Notes: generated by a model from the letters alone, not told the origin. A DNA stretch of 64,000 nt from Rhodoferax sp. TH121 (GCF_002251855.1 NZ_NOXW01000014.1:1-64000), one strand, 5' to 3'. Counted from the first letter of the stretch, positions 17,841 through 26,280 are shown. A program made the numbers and translations.

Positions 17841-18620
17841 ATGGCGGCGAACAGCTACATCTTGCAACGCCTGCGCAAACTCGGGCTCAGCGACGTCGTG
17901 GCCGCGCATACGGCCACCCAAGTGAAAGTGCAGTCTTTGGATGCGGGACGCAAAATCTGGGGAAAGGGCGGCGAGGTGAGCCACTGGCACTACCTCATCA
18001 ACGGCCTGGTGTCGGCCTCCATCTCCACCACCAACTCTGAATCCACGCCCCTGTCCATCTATGGCAAGGGCGCCTGGTTTGGCGAGCAGTCCATCATCAA
18101 CCGAAAGCCCAGCTTTGCGGACTACGTGTGCCTCACTCCCACCGAGGTGCTCACCCTGCCAGCCGCCACTTTTGACACGCTGTTTGTGCAGGAACCGCAC
18201 TTTGCGCGCTATGTGGCCAAGCTCATGGCCTGGCGGGTACAAAAGACCTCGGAAACGCTGACGCTCATGAAGCTGGGCAACCCCTGCCTGCGCGTGGTGA
18301 TGGGGCTGGCCCAATTCGCCGAGGCCCTGGCCTACAAGTCCGACCGGCCGCCCACCATCGGCTTTGGCGAAGGGGTGGAGATTCCCATCGCCCAGACCAC
18401 ACTGGCCTCGCTCTGCGGTGTATCACGCACCTTGTTCTCGGAATACGTGCAGCAGCTGGCCCAGCACGGTTGGCTCAAAATTTCGTACGGCAAGCTGGAA
18501 ATCCTGAACATCGGCACCTGGCACGCCTTTGCCCGCAGCCAACGCGAGAACAGCGTGAGCCACCTCAATGCCAGCATTGGCGAGCTGCTGCAGATGTTGC
18601 GCGACCTGGAAGCTGCGTGA
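17841..18620 (+). CDS. Crp/Fnr-family transcriptional regulator
   Basis: A 259-residue cytoplasmic regulator with an N-terminal cyclic-nucleotide-type beta-barrel (residues ~15-130: YLINGLVSASI, YGKGAWFGEQSIINRKPSFADY) and a C-terminal winged helix (~165-240: IAQTTLASLCGVSRTLFSEYVQQLAQHGWLK). It lacks the Fnr iron-sulfur cysteine cluster, and the nucleotide-contact motif is poorly conserved, so the effector is unknown. It begins 3 bp after thiL and may be cotranscribed with it. Confidence 0.88.
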   Translation: MAANSYILQRLRKLGLSDVVAAHTATQVKVQSLDAGRKIWGKGGEVSHWHYLINGLVSASISTTNSESTPLSIYGKGAWFGEQSIINRKPSFADYVCLTPTEVLTLPAATFDTLFVQEPHFARYVAKLMAWRVQKTSETLTLMKLGNPCLRVVMGLAQFAEALAYKSDRPPTIGFGEGVEIPIAQTTLASLCGVSRTLFSEYVQQLAQHGWLKISYGKLEILNIGTWHAFARSQRENSVSHLNASIGELLQMLRDLEAA

Positions 18621-18647
18621 CACAACGCGTGGCGTCGCTGCGTGGCT

Positions 18648-19469
18648 TCAGCCCAGGCTGCTGAGCACCTGGCGGGCACGCACATTGAGCTGGTGGCAGG
18701 GCGCACTGTCGGGGCTGCCCAGAAAATACCCCTGCGCCCAGTTGACCCCCAGGTGGGCCACGGCGCGCAATGCGGCCTCAGACTCCACCGCCTTGGCCAC
18801 CAGCAAGCTGTCGTGTTTGCGCGTCAGGCGCACCAAGCTCTCGACGGTCCTGGCCTGTTCGGGTTCGGCTGCCAGGTTCTGGGTCCAACGCGGGGCCAGT
18901 TTCAGCACATTGGGCAGCACCTTGGCCCAAGCCTGCATGCCGCGGTCCGAAGGCTTGAAGTCATCCAGCGCCACGACCACCCCGGCCGCGCGCAGGGGCT
19001 TGAGCGCCGCCACCAGGAGGTCCAGATCGGGCAGCAGTCCGTAGTCGGTCACGTCCAGACCCACGCGGCGCGCAGGCACCGCGTGTTTGCGCATGCGCTC
19101 TAGCAGCAAACCGCTCAGGTCCGAGGCGTGTAGCTGGATCAGCGTGGCCGCGCTCAGGTTCACAAACAGCTGGCCGCGCGGCCCTTGGGCCACCCACAAC
19201 TCAAACGCCTGCTCGGCGCAGGCCAGCTCAAAATTCTTCTGGCAACGCTCTTCCTGCGAGGCCTGCAGCATGCGCTCTACCGTCAGGTTGGGCAGCGCCA
19301 GGGGCGCCCGGGCCAGTGCCTCATGTCCGACGATGACGCCGCTGCGGACATCGACCAAGGGTTGAAATACCGCACGCAGCGCGCGCCCCGCCAGCAAGGG
19401 CATGACGCGGGCCGGTGGTGTGGCGCGGCGCCGGTGCCACCAGGCGCGCAGGGTGTGGTGCAAAGACAT
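18648..19469 (-). CDS. Degenerate EAL-domain protein (paralogue 1)
   Basis: A 273-residue protein from ATG 19469. It keeps the EAL start (FQPLVDVRSG, HEALAR) and the NLS strand, but catalytic positions are changed: the ExTE-type motif is LDVTDYG, DDFGTGYSSL is DDFKPSDRGM, KID is KLA, and the EGVE loop is AKAVES. It therefore probably does not hydrolyse c-di-GMP and may act by binding a partner. The C-terminal half is clearly homologous to the neighbour at 19.8-20.7 kb (VALDD, QGYFLG/QGHFLG, LNVRAR/LNLRAR). Divergent from the HNH gene. Confidence 0.82.
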   Translation of the reverse strand: MSLHHTLRAWWHRRRATPPARVMPLLAGRALRAVFQPLVDVRSGVIVGHEALARAPLALPNLTVERMLQASQEERCQKNFELACAEQAFELWVAQGPRGQLFVNLSAATLIQLHASDLSGLLLERMRKHAVPARRVGLDVTDYGLLPDLDLLVAALKPLRAAGVVVALDDFKPSDRGMQAWAKVLPNVLKLAPRWTQNLAAEPEQARTVESLVRLTRKHDSLLVAKAVESEAALRAVAHLGVNWAQGYFLGSPDSAPCHQLNVRARQVLSSLG

Positions 19470-19542
19470 GCGGGCATTGCATCCGAGCGACCAGATTGGC
19501 GCAAACCGAACCGTCCACCGCTGAACAATTAGGATAAGGGGC

Positions 19543-19800
19543 ATGAGCGCCCTGTCCCTGACCCGCGAAAAGATCTACCGCACCGTGGCCCGCCAGTTGC
19601 ATGGTGTGGTGCCCTGCTGGATCTGCGGCGAGCACGTGGCCCATGCCGATGCCACGTTGGAACACATCGTTCCGCGCAGCGAGGGCGGCAGCAGCCACCA
19701 GGAGAATCTGGCCATCAGCCACGACTTTTGCAACAACCAGCGCCATATCCACGGCACCACGCCCGAGAGCAAACGCCCGGCGCGCTCGGCCACACCCTGA
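19543..19800 (+). CDS. Small HNH endonuclease
   Basis: An 85-residue HNH-family protein. It has a zinc-type CWIC pair, the catalytic EHIVPRSEGG block and the following ENLAISHDFCNNQR, matching the His-Asn-His fold. There is no extra DNA-binding domain, and the length is that of the minimal free-standing HNH type found in chromosomes and phages. It lies alone on the plus strand between two minus-strand paralogous EAL genes. The target is unknown. Confidence 0.85.
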   Translation: MSALSLTREKIYRTVARQLHGVVPCWICGEHVAHADATLEHIVPRSEGGSSHQENLAISHDFCNNQRHIHGTTPESKRPARSATP

Positions 19801-19831
19801 CGAAGCGCTGGTTTTGTAGGCGCCAGCCCTG

Positions 19832-20743
19832 TCAATCGAACCAGCGCATCCCCACCAGCTTTTGCAGGCCGGAGTCGGCTGCGCTTAGGTCGCCAGGCCG
19901 CGAAGGGGGCTCGGGCGGGGTCCATTTTTCGGCCAGCACATTGCGGGCGCGCAGGTTCAGCGTGTCCACCGCAGCGGGCGCCGGAAAGCCCAAAAAGTGC
20001 CCCTGCGCCAAATGCACCCCCGCATCCCGCACGATGCGCAGATCCTCCGCATCTTCCACGGCCTTGGCCACCAGGCTGGCGCCAGTTTTGAAGGCCAGGT
20101 TGGAGAGTGTGCGCAGCACCTTAGCCTTGTCCGGGTCGTTCTGCAAATCCTGGGTCATGCGGCTGTCGAGCTTCACCACCGAGGGCTTGAGGCGCAACCA
20201 CAAATCCAGGCTGCGTCGCGAGGCCTTCACATCGTCCAGCGCGATGGCACACCCTAGTGCCTGCAGGGCTGTGGTGCAGCGCTCCAGTGCGTTGAATTCC
20301 TTGAGCTTGCGGTGCTGGGTGACTTCAACCACCACCCGCTTGGCGGGCACTCGGTGCACCAAAAACAGGCCTTCCAGACGCTTGAAGGATTTGGGCTCGC
20401 TGAGTGCCACCAGCGTGTGGGCGCTGAGATTGAGATAGATGCGACCAGCCGTATGCGGGTAGCCCCAGCTCTGCAACGCGCGCCCCATGCAAGCCAGTTC
20501 CAGCTCCATCTGCATCTGCGCCAATTGGGCGGCGTCCAGCAGCGCCTGGGGTGTTTCCATGTCGCTGTCCTTCTGGCCGCGCACCAAGGCCTCATGCCCA
20601 TCGATGGCTCCGCTTTGCAGGGCAATGATGGGCTGGTACAGCGTCTCCAGTGCCCCCTGCTCCAGCACGGCCTGCAGCGGGTGGGGCGGCGTTTTGGCAG
20701 GCCAGCGCTTCAAGAGGCGTTGGACCAGGGAAACATCAGACAT
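19832..20743 (-). CDS. Degenerate EAL-domain protein (paralogue 2)
   Basis: A 303-residue protein (ATG 20743; the open frame runs on to 20839 without a better start). EAL residues are present in YQPIIALQSG and HEALVR, but downstream motifs are changed as in paralogue 1: VEVTQHR, DDVKASRRSL, VKLDSRM and AKAVED. The two share the same pattern of losses, which argues that the degenerate form duplicated rather than decayed twice. Probably a non-catalytic c-di-GMP binder or protein adaptor. Confidence 0.82.
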   Translation of the reverse strand: MSDVSLVQRLLKRWPAKTPPHPLQAVLEQGALETLYQPIIALQSGAIDGHEALVRGQKDSDMETPQALLDAAQLAQMQMELELACMGRALQSWGYPHTAGRIYLNLSAHTLVALSEPKSFKRLEGLFLVHRVPAKRVVVEVTQHRKLKEFNALERCTTALQALGCAIALDDVKASRRSLDLWLRLKPSVVKLDSRMTQDLQNDPDKAKVLRTLSNLAFKTGASLVAKAVEDAEDLRIVRDAGVHLAQGHFLGFPAPAAVDTLNLRARNVLAEKWTPPEPPSRPGDLSAADSGLQKLVGMRWFD

Positions 20744-20877
20744 ACATCGACCTCGGGCACTGAACAAAAAAAGGGGGAACGGCAAGCGTTGGGGAGCTTG
20801 GCCCAATTTACGCCCAAATTCCCAGCGGCGCCATCCCAAATTGTTCCCGTTTGCGCACGCCGGGCGGGCAAGCCCGT

Positions 20878-21600
20878 CTACCCACCGCTGCCCTGCAGGT
20901 GGGCGATGGCCTCTGGCGGCGCCGCCAAACGCAAATAATCGGCCAGGGTTTTGCCGGGTTCGTCGGCAAAGCGGGCGGCTGCATCTTGTAACAATTCAAG
21001 CCGCGCGATGCGGTCCAGCCGAAAGCTGCGGAAGTCTTGCCGCGCCTCGCACCAGGCCGCCAAGGTCCAGACCTTGCCCCAATAAAAGCAACCCAGCGGG
21101 CGCAGGGTGCGTTGGCTGGGCCGGTCAGCCGCGTCGCGGTAGACCACCCGCACTTTGCAGTGCATTTGTGCGGCTTCGCGCAGGGTTTGCAGCGTGGCTT
21201 GCACAGCAGACTCCAAGCCCACGGGTGGCGCGTACACCGCCATGCTTTGCGCTGCCACCCGTGCCGCTACGGGCAGCACCGACACAATCTTGCCCAGCGC
21301 CACCTGCGCGTTATGCGCCAGCACCGGGTCCTGCCAAACTTGGGCCATACGCACCGATGCCACCAGCGCACGCGCCTCGTCTGCGGTGAACATCAGCGGC
21401 GGCAGGTCAAAGCCCTGGCCCAGGCGGTAGCCCACGCCGGCCGCACCCTCGATGGGGACGCCTTGGTGCTGCAGGTCGGCCACATCGCGGTAGACGGTGC
21501 GCTGCGACACCTCCAACCGCCGCGCCAGAAACGCCGCCGTGGTGAGGCGGCGCCCACGGATGAGCTGGACGATCTGGAACAGGCGGTCGGCGCGACGCAT
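20878..21600 (-). CDS. WYL-domain (YafY/DeoR-like) transcriptional regulator
   Basis: A 240-residue protein with an N-terminal winged helix (MRRADRLFQIVQLIRGRRLT, then VSQRTVYRDVADLQ, residues ~1-60) and a C-terminal WYL domain (~135-215: RVVYRDAADRPSQRTLRPLGCFYWGKVWTLAAWCE, in which WTLAAWC takes the WYL position). The family senses small or nucleic-acid ligands. It is last in a minus-strand run of VOC, EVE and WYL genes. A palindrome before the VOC gene could be its operator (inference). Confidence 0.88.
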   Translation of the reverse strand: MRRADRLFQIVQLIRGRRLTTAAFLARRLEVSQRTVYRDVADLQHQGVPIEGAAGVGYRLGQGFDLPPLMFTADEARALVASVRMAQVWQDPVLAHNAQVALGKIVSVLPVAARVAAQSMAVYAPPVGLESAVQATLQTLREAAQMHCKVRVVYRDAADRPSQRTLRPLGCFYWGKVWTLAAWCEARQDFRSFRLDRIARLELLQDAAARFADEPGKTLADYLRLAAPPEAIAHLQGSGG

Positions 21601-21613
21601 ACGATTTATAAGT

Positions 21614-21668
21614 GTTTTAGACCTCTAGCACTCATGATACTTGCGCAGGTAGCTATAAAAATAATAGC
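21614..21668 (-). repeat. Dispersed ~55-bp repeat, copy E (EVE-WYL spacer)
   Basis: Minus-strand order: GCTATTATTTTTATAGC, TACCTGCGCAAG, ATCATGAG, TGCTAGAGGTCTAAAAC. It begins two bases after the EVE gene stop codon and fills most of the 70-base spacer before the WYL regulator. The first 17 bases are an inverted repeat, GCTAT/ATAGC. Confidence 0.8.
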
Positions 21669-21670
21669 AA

Positions 21671-22144
21671 CTACACCGACACATAGGCAGTATCCAGGTC
21701 CAGCGCCACCCTATCGGCCTGCATGGCGGTAGCAATCAGCGCCATGTCGTGGTCACTGACGGTGAACAGACCGAAGCGGAATTTGGCGCCCCAGCGGGTG
21801 CGGTCCTCCACAAACTCCAGCGCGTCCAGCAAGGGCAGGATAGATGCCTCCTGCGACTGCCGGTACGCCACATCCCTCCTGTACGGCACGAAGCCGTCAC
21901 CCATATTGAAAGCGTAGGGATGTCCCGGCTGCACCACGCCAATGGACACAAAGGCCTGCAACCTGTCCTTGCCACCCATGGTGAGGGTGGGGCTGTAGTA
22001 GGCCACGCGGTCACCGGGAGCCACGCGCCGCAGCGGCGCGCACTTGCCGTGGCACACCTGCATATAGCCCTGCTCGGGCACGGCGCTGCCCAGGCGGGCG
22101 TGCGCCGCGCAGGCCACAGCAATCCAATTGTTGCGGGGACGCAT
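21671..22144 (-). CDS. EVE-domain (UPF0310) protein
   Basis: A 157-residue PUA-like EVE-fold protein. It has the starting NNWIAVAC strand, the core [20 protein letters not shown] and AYYSPT, and the later [10 protein letters not shown] strand typical of the family. EVE domains are thought to recognise modified bases in DNA or RNA and are often found with restriction, RNA-modification or stress genes. It starts 6 bases after the VOC gene on the same strand. The stop codon lies next to a dispersed repeat. Confidence 0.82.
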   Translation of the reverse strand: MRPRNNWIAVACAAHARLGSAVPEQGYMQVCHGKCAPLRRVAPGDRVAYYSPTLTMGGKDRLQAFVSIGVVQPGHPYAFNMGDGFVPYRRDVAYRQSQEASILPLLDALEFVEDRTRWGAKFRFGLFTVSDHDMALIATAMQADRVALDLDTAYVSV

Positions 22145-22150
22145 GGCGGT

Positions 22151-22528
22151 TTATGCCAGCGCGTGCAGGCCAACGCGGTTGCCATCCAGGTCGGTGATGT
22201 GGGCAAAAAAGCCCATGCCCGGCGGCAGTGCTGTGCGCGGCTGGGCAATTTTTCCGCCCTGCTCCAGCACGCGCTGCAGCGCGGCATCCAGCGACGGCGT
22301 GGCATTCAGATAGACCAGCGTGCCGGCGCGCGAGACCTTGGGGGCTGACGGCCCCATCATCAGTGCGCCCCCTGTGCCGTCGGCCTCGTTGTCATAGGCA
22401 AACACTGCGCCCTGGCTGGGGCCCATGGCCTCGCGGCGCATGGGGCGCACCAGCACGGCTTCGTAAAAGGCCTGGGCGGCGTCCAGTTGGGTGGTTGGAA
22501 TTTCGAACCAGCTGATGGCGTTTTTCAT
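22151..22528 (-). CDS. VOC-family (glyoxalase/bleomycin-resistance fold) protein
   Basis: A 125-residue protein with two beta-alpha-beta-beta-beta halves: SWFEIPTTQLDAAQAFYEAVL at the start (in part) and FAHITDLDGNRVGLHAL at the end, typical of the VOC superfamily. Metal ligands are incomplete by eye, as in many PhnB-like members. An AAGGAG lies just before the ATG. An 11-bp palindrome lies 45-72 bases upstream. The substrate is unknown. Confidence 0.82.
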   Translation of the reverse strand: MKNAISWFEIPTTQLDAAQAFYEAVLVRPMRREAMGPSQGAVFAYDNEADGTGGALMMGPSAPKVSRAGTLVYLNATPSLDAALQRVLEQGGKIAQPRTALPPGMGFFAHITDLDGNRVGLHALA

Positions 22529-22572
22529 ACGGAGCTCCTTGTTGCGTTGAAGAAGTCCGTATCGTGCTGCCC

Positions 22573-22600
22573 CCCTCCTGACAACGGAGTGTCAGGAGGG
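22573..22600. promoter_or_regulatory. 11-bp perfect inverted repeat upstream of the VOC gene
   Basis: CCCTCCTGACA and TGTCAGGAGGG are exact reverse complements, separated by ACGGAG. It lies between the sterol-desaturase-family stop and the VOC start. There is no T-tract on either strand, so an operator (perhaps for the WYL regulator downstream) is more likely than a terminator. The regulator link is inference. Confidence 0.5.
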
Positions 22601-22627
22601 TGCGCGGGTGCCAGCCGCCGAGCCGAG

Positions 22628-23518
22628 CTACGGCGCTGCAGACGGCGGCGAGGCCAGACTGCTCGACTCCTCCATCGCATTCGCACGGCCACCCGGCGCC
22701 AGCACCGAGTGCGCTCGTTTCGAATGCACCAGCGGGTAGAACATTTCCACAAACCAGCGCTCCTTGCCGTGCAACAGGTCGTCCTGCAAGCCCACCTGGG
22801 GCGCATAACGGCGCGTGATCTTGGCCGAACCAAACAGCAGATCCCACACAAACAGCAGGTTGCCAAAGTTGCCCTTGTAGTGACCCACACCATCGGCATT
22901 GCTGAGCGCGTGGTGCGCCCAGTGCGTGGCAGGCGTGGAAAACACGCGCTCCACCACCCAAGCCACAGGGTGCAACCAGCGGTGGCGGTACAGCGGCGCG
23001 TCCCAGGGAACGCTGCAGTGCGCGCCCATGATGACCGTGAGCTTGACCACCACATAGACGAGGTAGACGTTGGCAAAACCCAGGTAGATCAGCAGGCCCG
23101 ACACCCACAAGCCCGGCATCATGGCGTAGTAGAAAAAGTTGTTGCGGTAGGTGATGCGGATGCTCATGTAGTGCGCCGTGTGGTGGGCACGGTGCAACGG
23201 CCACAGCAGCGGCGTATGTGAAAGCCGGTGCCACCAGTACTGCGTCATGTCGTCGCCCACCAGCAAAATGGCCACCATGGCCCAGACCGGCAGGTTTGCC
23301 CAGGCGCCGCGGTACTCCGGCAGCAGCCAGGCACCCAGCGTGCCAGTGATGAAAAAGATCAGCGGCTGCAGCAGGCCCACCAGGGCCAGAAACATGGCGG
23401 CTTCCAGCTTGGTGTCGTCAGGCGTGGCATGGTGGTCTAGGTGGCGGCCCGAGCGCCACTCCAACAGGGCAAAGCCCAGAATGATGCCGATCAGCACCAG
23501 GTTTTGAATTGCGTTCAT
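22628..23518 (-). CDS. Sterol desaturase / fatty acid hydroxylase-family membrane protein
   Basis: A 296-residue integral membrane di-iron protein from ATG 23518. It has the family's histidine boxes: HRLSH, HRAHH, and later HHALSN with a following HYKGN, plus several membrane segments (LVLIGIILGFALLEW, FLALVGLLQPLIFFITG). The family hydroxylates or desaturates lipid or sterol-like substrates; bacterial substrates vary and cannot be assigned here. It is divergent from a LysR regulator 114 bases away that may control it. Confidence 0.88.
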   Translation of the reverse strand: MNAIQNLVLIGIILGFALLEWRSGRHLDHHATPDDTKLEAAMFLALVGLLQPLIFFITGTLGAWLLPEYRGAWANLPVWAMVAILLVGDDMTQYWWHRLSHTPLLWPLHRAHHTAHYMSIRITYRNNFFYYAMMPGLWVSGLLIYLGFANVYLVYVVVKLTVIMGAHCSVPWDAPLYRHRWLHPVAWVVERVFSTPATHWAHHALSNADGVGHYKGNFGNLLFVWDLLFGSAKITRRYAPQVGLQDDLLHGKERWFVEMFYPLVHSKRAHSVLAPGGRANAMEESSSLASPPSAAP

Positions 23519-23632
23519 CGCGTCTGTCTCCAGCGGGTTGTGGTTTTCTGCCCATTGTTGGGGCCCACACGGATTGAGTCCAATGCAATTACGCGGTAAT
23601 TTCAATGCATCCACTGCATTGCGAGCTAACCT

Positions 23633-24535
23633 ATGGACATCAAACGACTGACCCACCTGGTGGTGCTGGCCGACAAGCGCAACTTTGCGCGTGCGGCCGA
23701 AGCCTTGGCCCTGAGCCAGCCTGCGCTCACGCGCAGCATCCAGTCCGCAGAGGCCGAGCTAGACATGCGACTGTTTGACCGCGGCACCCTGGCGGTGACG
23801 CCCACGCCGGCAGGCGAATTTGTGCTGGAGCGCGCACGCCGCTTGGTATTTGAGAGCCGTTGCCTCAAGCGCGACGTGGCGCTGTACCGCGAACGCAAGC
23901 TGGGCGACACCGCGTTCGGCGTAGGGCCCTACCCGGGCGCCACCTTTATCCCGCCGCTGTTGGGTGCCATACGCGCGGAGTTTCCCGACATCCATCTGCG
24001 GGTACGCACCGGCAACTGGGAACTGCTGGCGCACGACCTGCGCGCCGAGACGCTGGAATTCTTCGTGGCCGACACACGCGACCTGCCGGCCGACCCGGAC
24101 CTGGTGGTGCGCCCGCTGGCGCAGCTTCACGCGGGTTTTTTTGTGCGGGCCGCCCACCCGTTGGCCGCCACGCCCGCTACTACTCTGGCCGAGATGTGGC
24201 GGCACGGGGTGCTGAGTGTGCGGGTACCCGCGACCGTGCAGCAATTGCTGGCGCCGCTTCTGGGCCTGCCGGAGGGCACATTGCCGCCGCAGGCGCTGGA
24301 GTGTGATGACGTGCCCACGCTGCTGCAGGTGGCGCTGGCCAGCGACAGCGTGCTGGCCGCACCAAGGGACGCGGTAGTCACCGCACTGGCTGCGGGCACT
24401 CTGGTGCCGCTGACGGTGGCCGGGCTGCCGCCGCTGTTCAGCGAGATGGGCGTAGTCACCCTGCGCGGGCGAACGCCCTCGCCCATGGCCGATCTGCTTA
24501 TGCGGCGCCTGCCAGGGCTGAGCGCACAGGCGTAA
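23633..24535 (+). CDS. LysR-family transcriptional regulator
   Basis: A 300-residue regulator with the N-terminal LysR helix-turn-helix (IKRLTHLVVLADKRNFARAA, then LSQPALTRSIQSAEAELDMRLFDRG) and a C-terminal periplasmic-binding-protein-like effector domain. Transcribed away from the sterol-desaturase-family gene, the classic arrangement for a LysR regulator and its target. Its 3' end overlaps the convergent tautomerase gene by 38 bases. Confidence 0.92.
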   Translation: MDIKRLTHLVVLADKRNFARAAEALALSQPALTRSIQSAEAELDMRLFDRGTLAVTPTPAGEFVLERARRLVFESRCLKRDVALYRERKLGDTAFGVGPYPGATFIPPLLGAIRAEFPDIHLRVRTGNWELLAHDLRAETLEFFVADTRDLPADPDLVVRPLAQLHAGFFVRAAHPLAATPATTLAEMWRHGVLSVRVPATVQQLLAPLLGLPEGTLPPQALECDDVPTLLQVALASDSVLAAPRDAVVTALAAGTLVPLTVAGLPPLFSEMGVVTLRGRTPSPMADLLMRRLPGLSAQA

Positions 24536-24932
24536 CAGTGGCCAGGCCGCGCGCCCGCGCCGCCTGCGTGTGGCCGCCATAGCCCCAGTCGGTGGCGGGT
24601 ACCTCGCGCACCATGACGTAGCTGGCAGGTTCCAGCCCCTGGCCTTCGCCCAGCTGGTGCTCCAGCTCGGCAAACGCGGTCGCAATGAAGGCGGACTTCT
24701 GCTCGGCCGTGTTGGTGCCCTGGGTGATGCTGATCTCCAACAAGGCAGTAGGGCGCTGCACATCGGTGCCGCCCACATGCCAGCGCGCGGCGGGCACATC
24801 GTCAATCACCACGGCCGTCACTTCGGCACGCTTGCCCAGTTGTTCCTGGGTGATGCGCGTGAGCGCCTCGGCCAGCGCGCGATAACGCGAGGGGTTTTGC
24901 AGGGGCGAGATTTTGAGTTGCAAGGTGGGCAT
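24498..24932 (-). CDS. Tautomerase-family protein (4-oxalocrotonate tautomerase-like)
   Basis: A 144-residue protein with Pro directly after the initiator Met (MPTLQLKI), the catalytic base of the tautomerase superfamily. It has two related beta-alpha-beta halves (first ending VIDDVPAARWHVGG, second ending VREVPATDWGYGG), so it is a fused-dimer type rather than the 62-residue single-domain form. It starts 2 bases after the small gene upstream. The substrate is unknown. Confidence 0.8.
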   Translation of the reverse strand: MPTLQLKISPLQNPSRYRALAEALTRITQEQLGKRAEVTAVVIDDVPAARWHVGGTDVQRPTALLEISITQGTNTAEQKSAFIATAFAELEHQLGEGQGLEPASYVMVREVPATDWGYGGHTQAARARGLATVTPVRSALAGAA

Positions 24933-24934
24933 GG

Positions 24935-25156
24935 TCAGACTTTCGTAGCGGTGATGGTCGAGGCGTGGTTGCGACGGGCCAAGCGGGCTTGCAGGCGACT
25001 GGCGCTGCGCTGGGCAAGGTCTTGGCTGCGCTGCCAGACGGCATCGGCACAGCGCCAGAAATCGTCTATCGCCTCACGGCGCAGGCGCTGCGCTTCACGT
25101 TTGGCCTGGTCGTGCAACTGGGCAAGTGCTGTTGATTCGGGAGCGGGGGGAAACAT
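24935..25156 (-). CDS. Small helical protein of unknown function
   Basis: A 73-residue protein from ATG 25156, chosen because GGAG lies seven bases upstream; an ATG four codons earlier has no ribosome site. It is rich in Arg, Ala and Gln, predicted almost wholly helical and amphipathic (DQAKREAQRLRREAIDDFW), with no signal peptide or known motif. It is coupled to the tautomerase gene (stop two bases before its start) and divergent from a LysR gene across a palindrome. I do not recognise the family. Confidence 0.6.
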   Translation of the reverse strand: MFPPAPESTALAQLHDQAKREAQRLRREAIDDFWRCADAVWQRSQDLAQRSASRLQARLARRNHASTITATKV

Positions 25157-25232
25157 GGTGGACTCCATTCAGTGCTTGTTGGTCTGAACTTTATTGATGC
25201 AACCCATCTCTGGAAACCGCAAAAAACTCATA

Positions 25233-25259
25233 TTGGTTTTGCAGTATTTGCAAAACCAA
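25233..25259. promoter_or_regulatory. LysR-type operator palindrome
   Basis: TTGGTTTTGCA and TGCAAAACCAA are perfect 11-bp arms around GTATT, in the divergent gap between the small gene/tautomerase unit and the LysR gene. The centre TGCA-N5-TGCA fits the T-N11-A LysR box. It ends 23 bases before the lysR ATG, so it probably autoregulates and controls the divergent unit. Confidence 0.7.
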
Positions 25260-25282
25260 ACACAACCACCGCACAATGGAGC

Positions 25283-26194
25283 ATGCAATTCCACCTTGAC
25301 GACATCGCCCTGTTCACGCGAATTGCCCAGCTGGGCACGCTGTCTGCCGCCGCGCGCGAACGCAATGTGCCAGTGAGCCAGGTCACCCGCGCGCTGACCC
25401 GGCTGGAAGCCGCTTGCGGCGTGCGCCTGTTGCATCGAAGCACCCACGGTCTGAGCTTGACCGACGAGGGCGACACACTGCTCTCCTACGGACAGCGCTT
25501 GCTGGACACCACCGCCGAGTTGGACAGTGAACTCAGCGGGAAGCTCAGCGGCCCCAGCGGTTGGGTACGCATCAGCGTCAGCCCGCTGATGGCCGAATGC
25601 GTGATTGCGCCCAACCTAACGGGGCTGTACCAGCGCTGGCCCTTGCTGCACCTGGACATCAATGCCGACGACCGCATGGCCGACATGGCGCGCGACGGCA
25701 TCGACATTGCAATCCGCACCGGCACACCGGCCAGCGACACGCTGGTGGCGCGGCAAATTGGCGAATACGGCCGCACGTTGTACGCCGCCCCCAGCTACTT
25801 GGCGCGCTGCGGCACACCACAGCACCCGGACGACCTGGCCTGCCACCACTTGATTGCCAACAGTGCCAGCCCCGGTCTCAACCGCTGGAGCCGCATCGGC
25901 AAGCCCGACCTGCAGATCCAGGGCCAAACACGCGCCGACAACACCGCCCTGCTGCTGAGCTTGGTGGTGCACGGTGTGGGCATTTCGCGCCTGCATGACC
26001 TGATGGCTGCGCCCTGGGTGCGACAAGGTGCGCTCGTGCCCATCCTTCAAGACCACTTTGCGAGTCCCCGCATTCCTATCTATGCGGTGATGCTGCAGGA
26101 GCGCCACCGCCTTCCCAAGATCCGGGCCTGCATTGACTACTGGTCCGAGTGTCTGTCCAAGTTGGCGCAGCCCGCGCCCCAGCCGGGGGCATAG
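25283..26194 (+). CDS. LysR-family transcriptional regulator
   Basis: A 303-residue LysR protein from ATG 25283. The N-terminal winged helix (IALFTRIAQLGTLSAAARER, then PVSQVTRALTRLEAACGVRLL) and the effector domain (RISVSPLMAECVIAPNLTGL) resemble the group that regulates adjacent oxidoreductase or detoxification genes. The divergent tautomerase unit is the obvious target, through the palindrome at 25233-25259. The open frame extends upstream to 25172 through that palindrome, which argues for the later start. Confidence 0.92.
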   Translation: MQFHLDDIALFTRIAQLGTLSAAARERNVPVSQVTRALTRLEAACGVRLLHRSTHGLSLTDEGDTLLSYGQRLLDTTAELDSELSGKLSGPSGWVRISVSPLMAECVIAPNLTGLYQRWPLLHLDINADDRMADMARDGIDIAIRTGTPASDTLVARQIGEYGRTLYAAPSYLARCGTPQHPDDLACHHLIANSASPGLNRWSRIGKPDLQIQGQTRADNTALLLSLVVHGVGISRLHDLMAAPWVRQGALVPILQDHFASPRIPIYAVMLQERHRLPKIRACIDYWSECLSKLAQPAPQPGA

Positions 26195-26238
26195 CGCGAC
26201 GCCAAGCCGCCGTTCACTCACCACACTGGTGCGCACAT

Positions 26239-26250
26239 CTTGTATACCAG
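26239..26250. promoter_or_regulatory. GntR-type operator, site 1 (gntR promoter)
   Basis: CTTGTATACCAG, centred about 37 bases before the gntR ATG. It matches site 2 (CTTGCATACAAG, 26985-26996) at 10 of 12 positions and has the GTATAC core common in FCD-type GntR operators. Confidence 0.55.
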
Positions 26251-26280
26251 TGGCACGCTTCGTGCTGCTCCGGATGCCGT

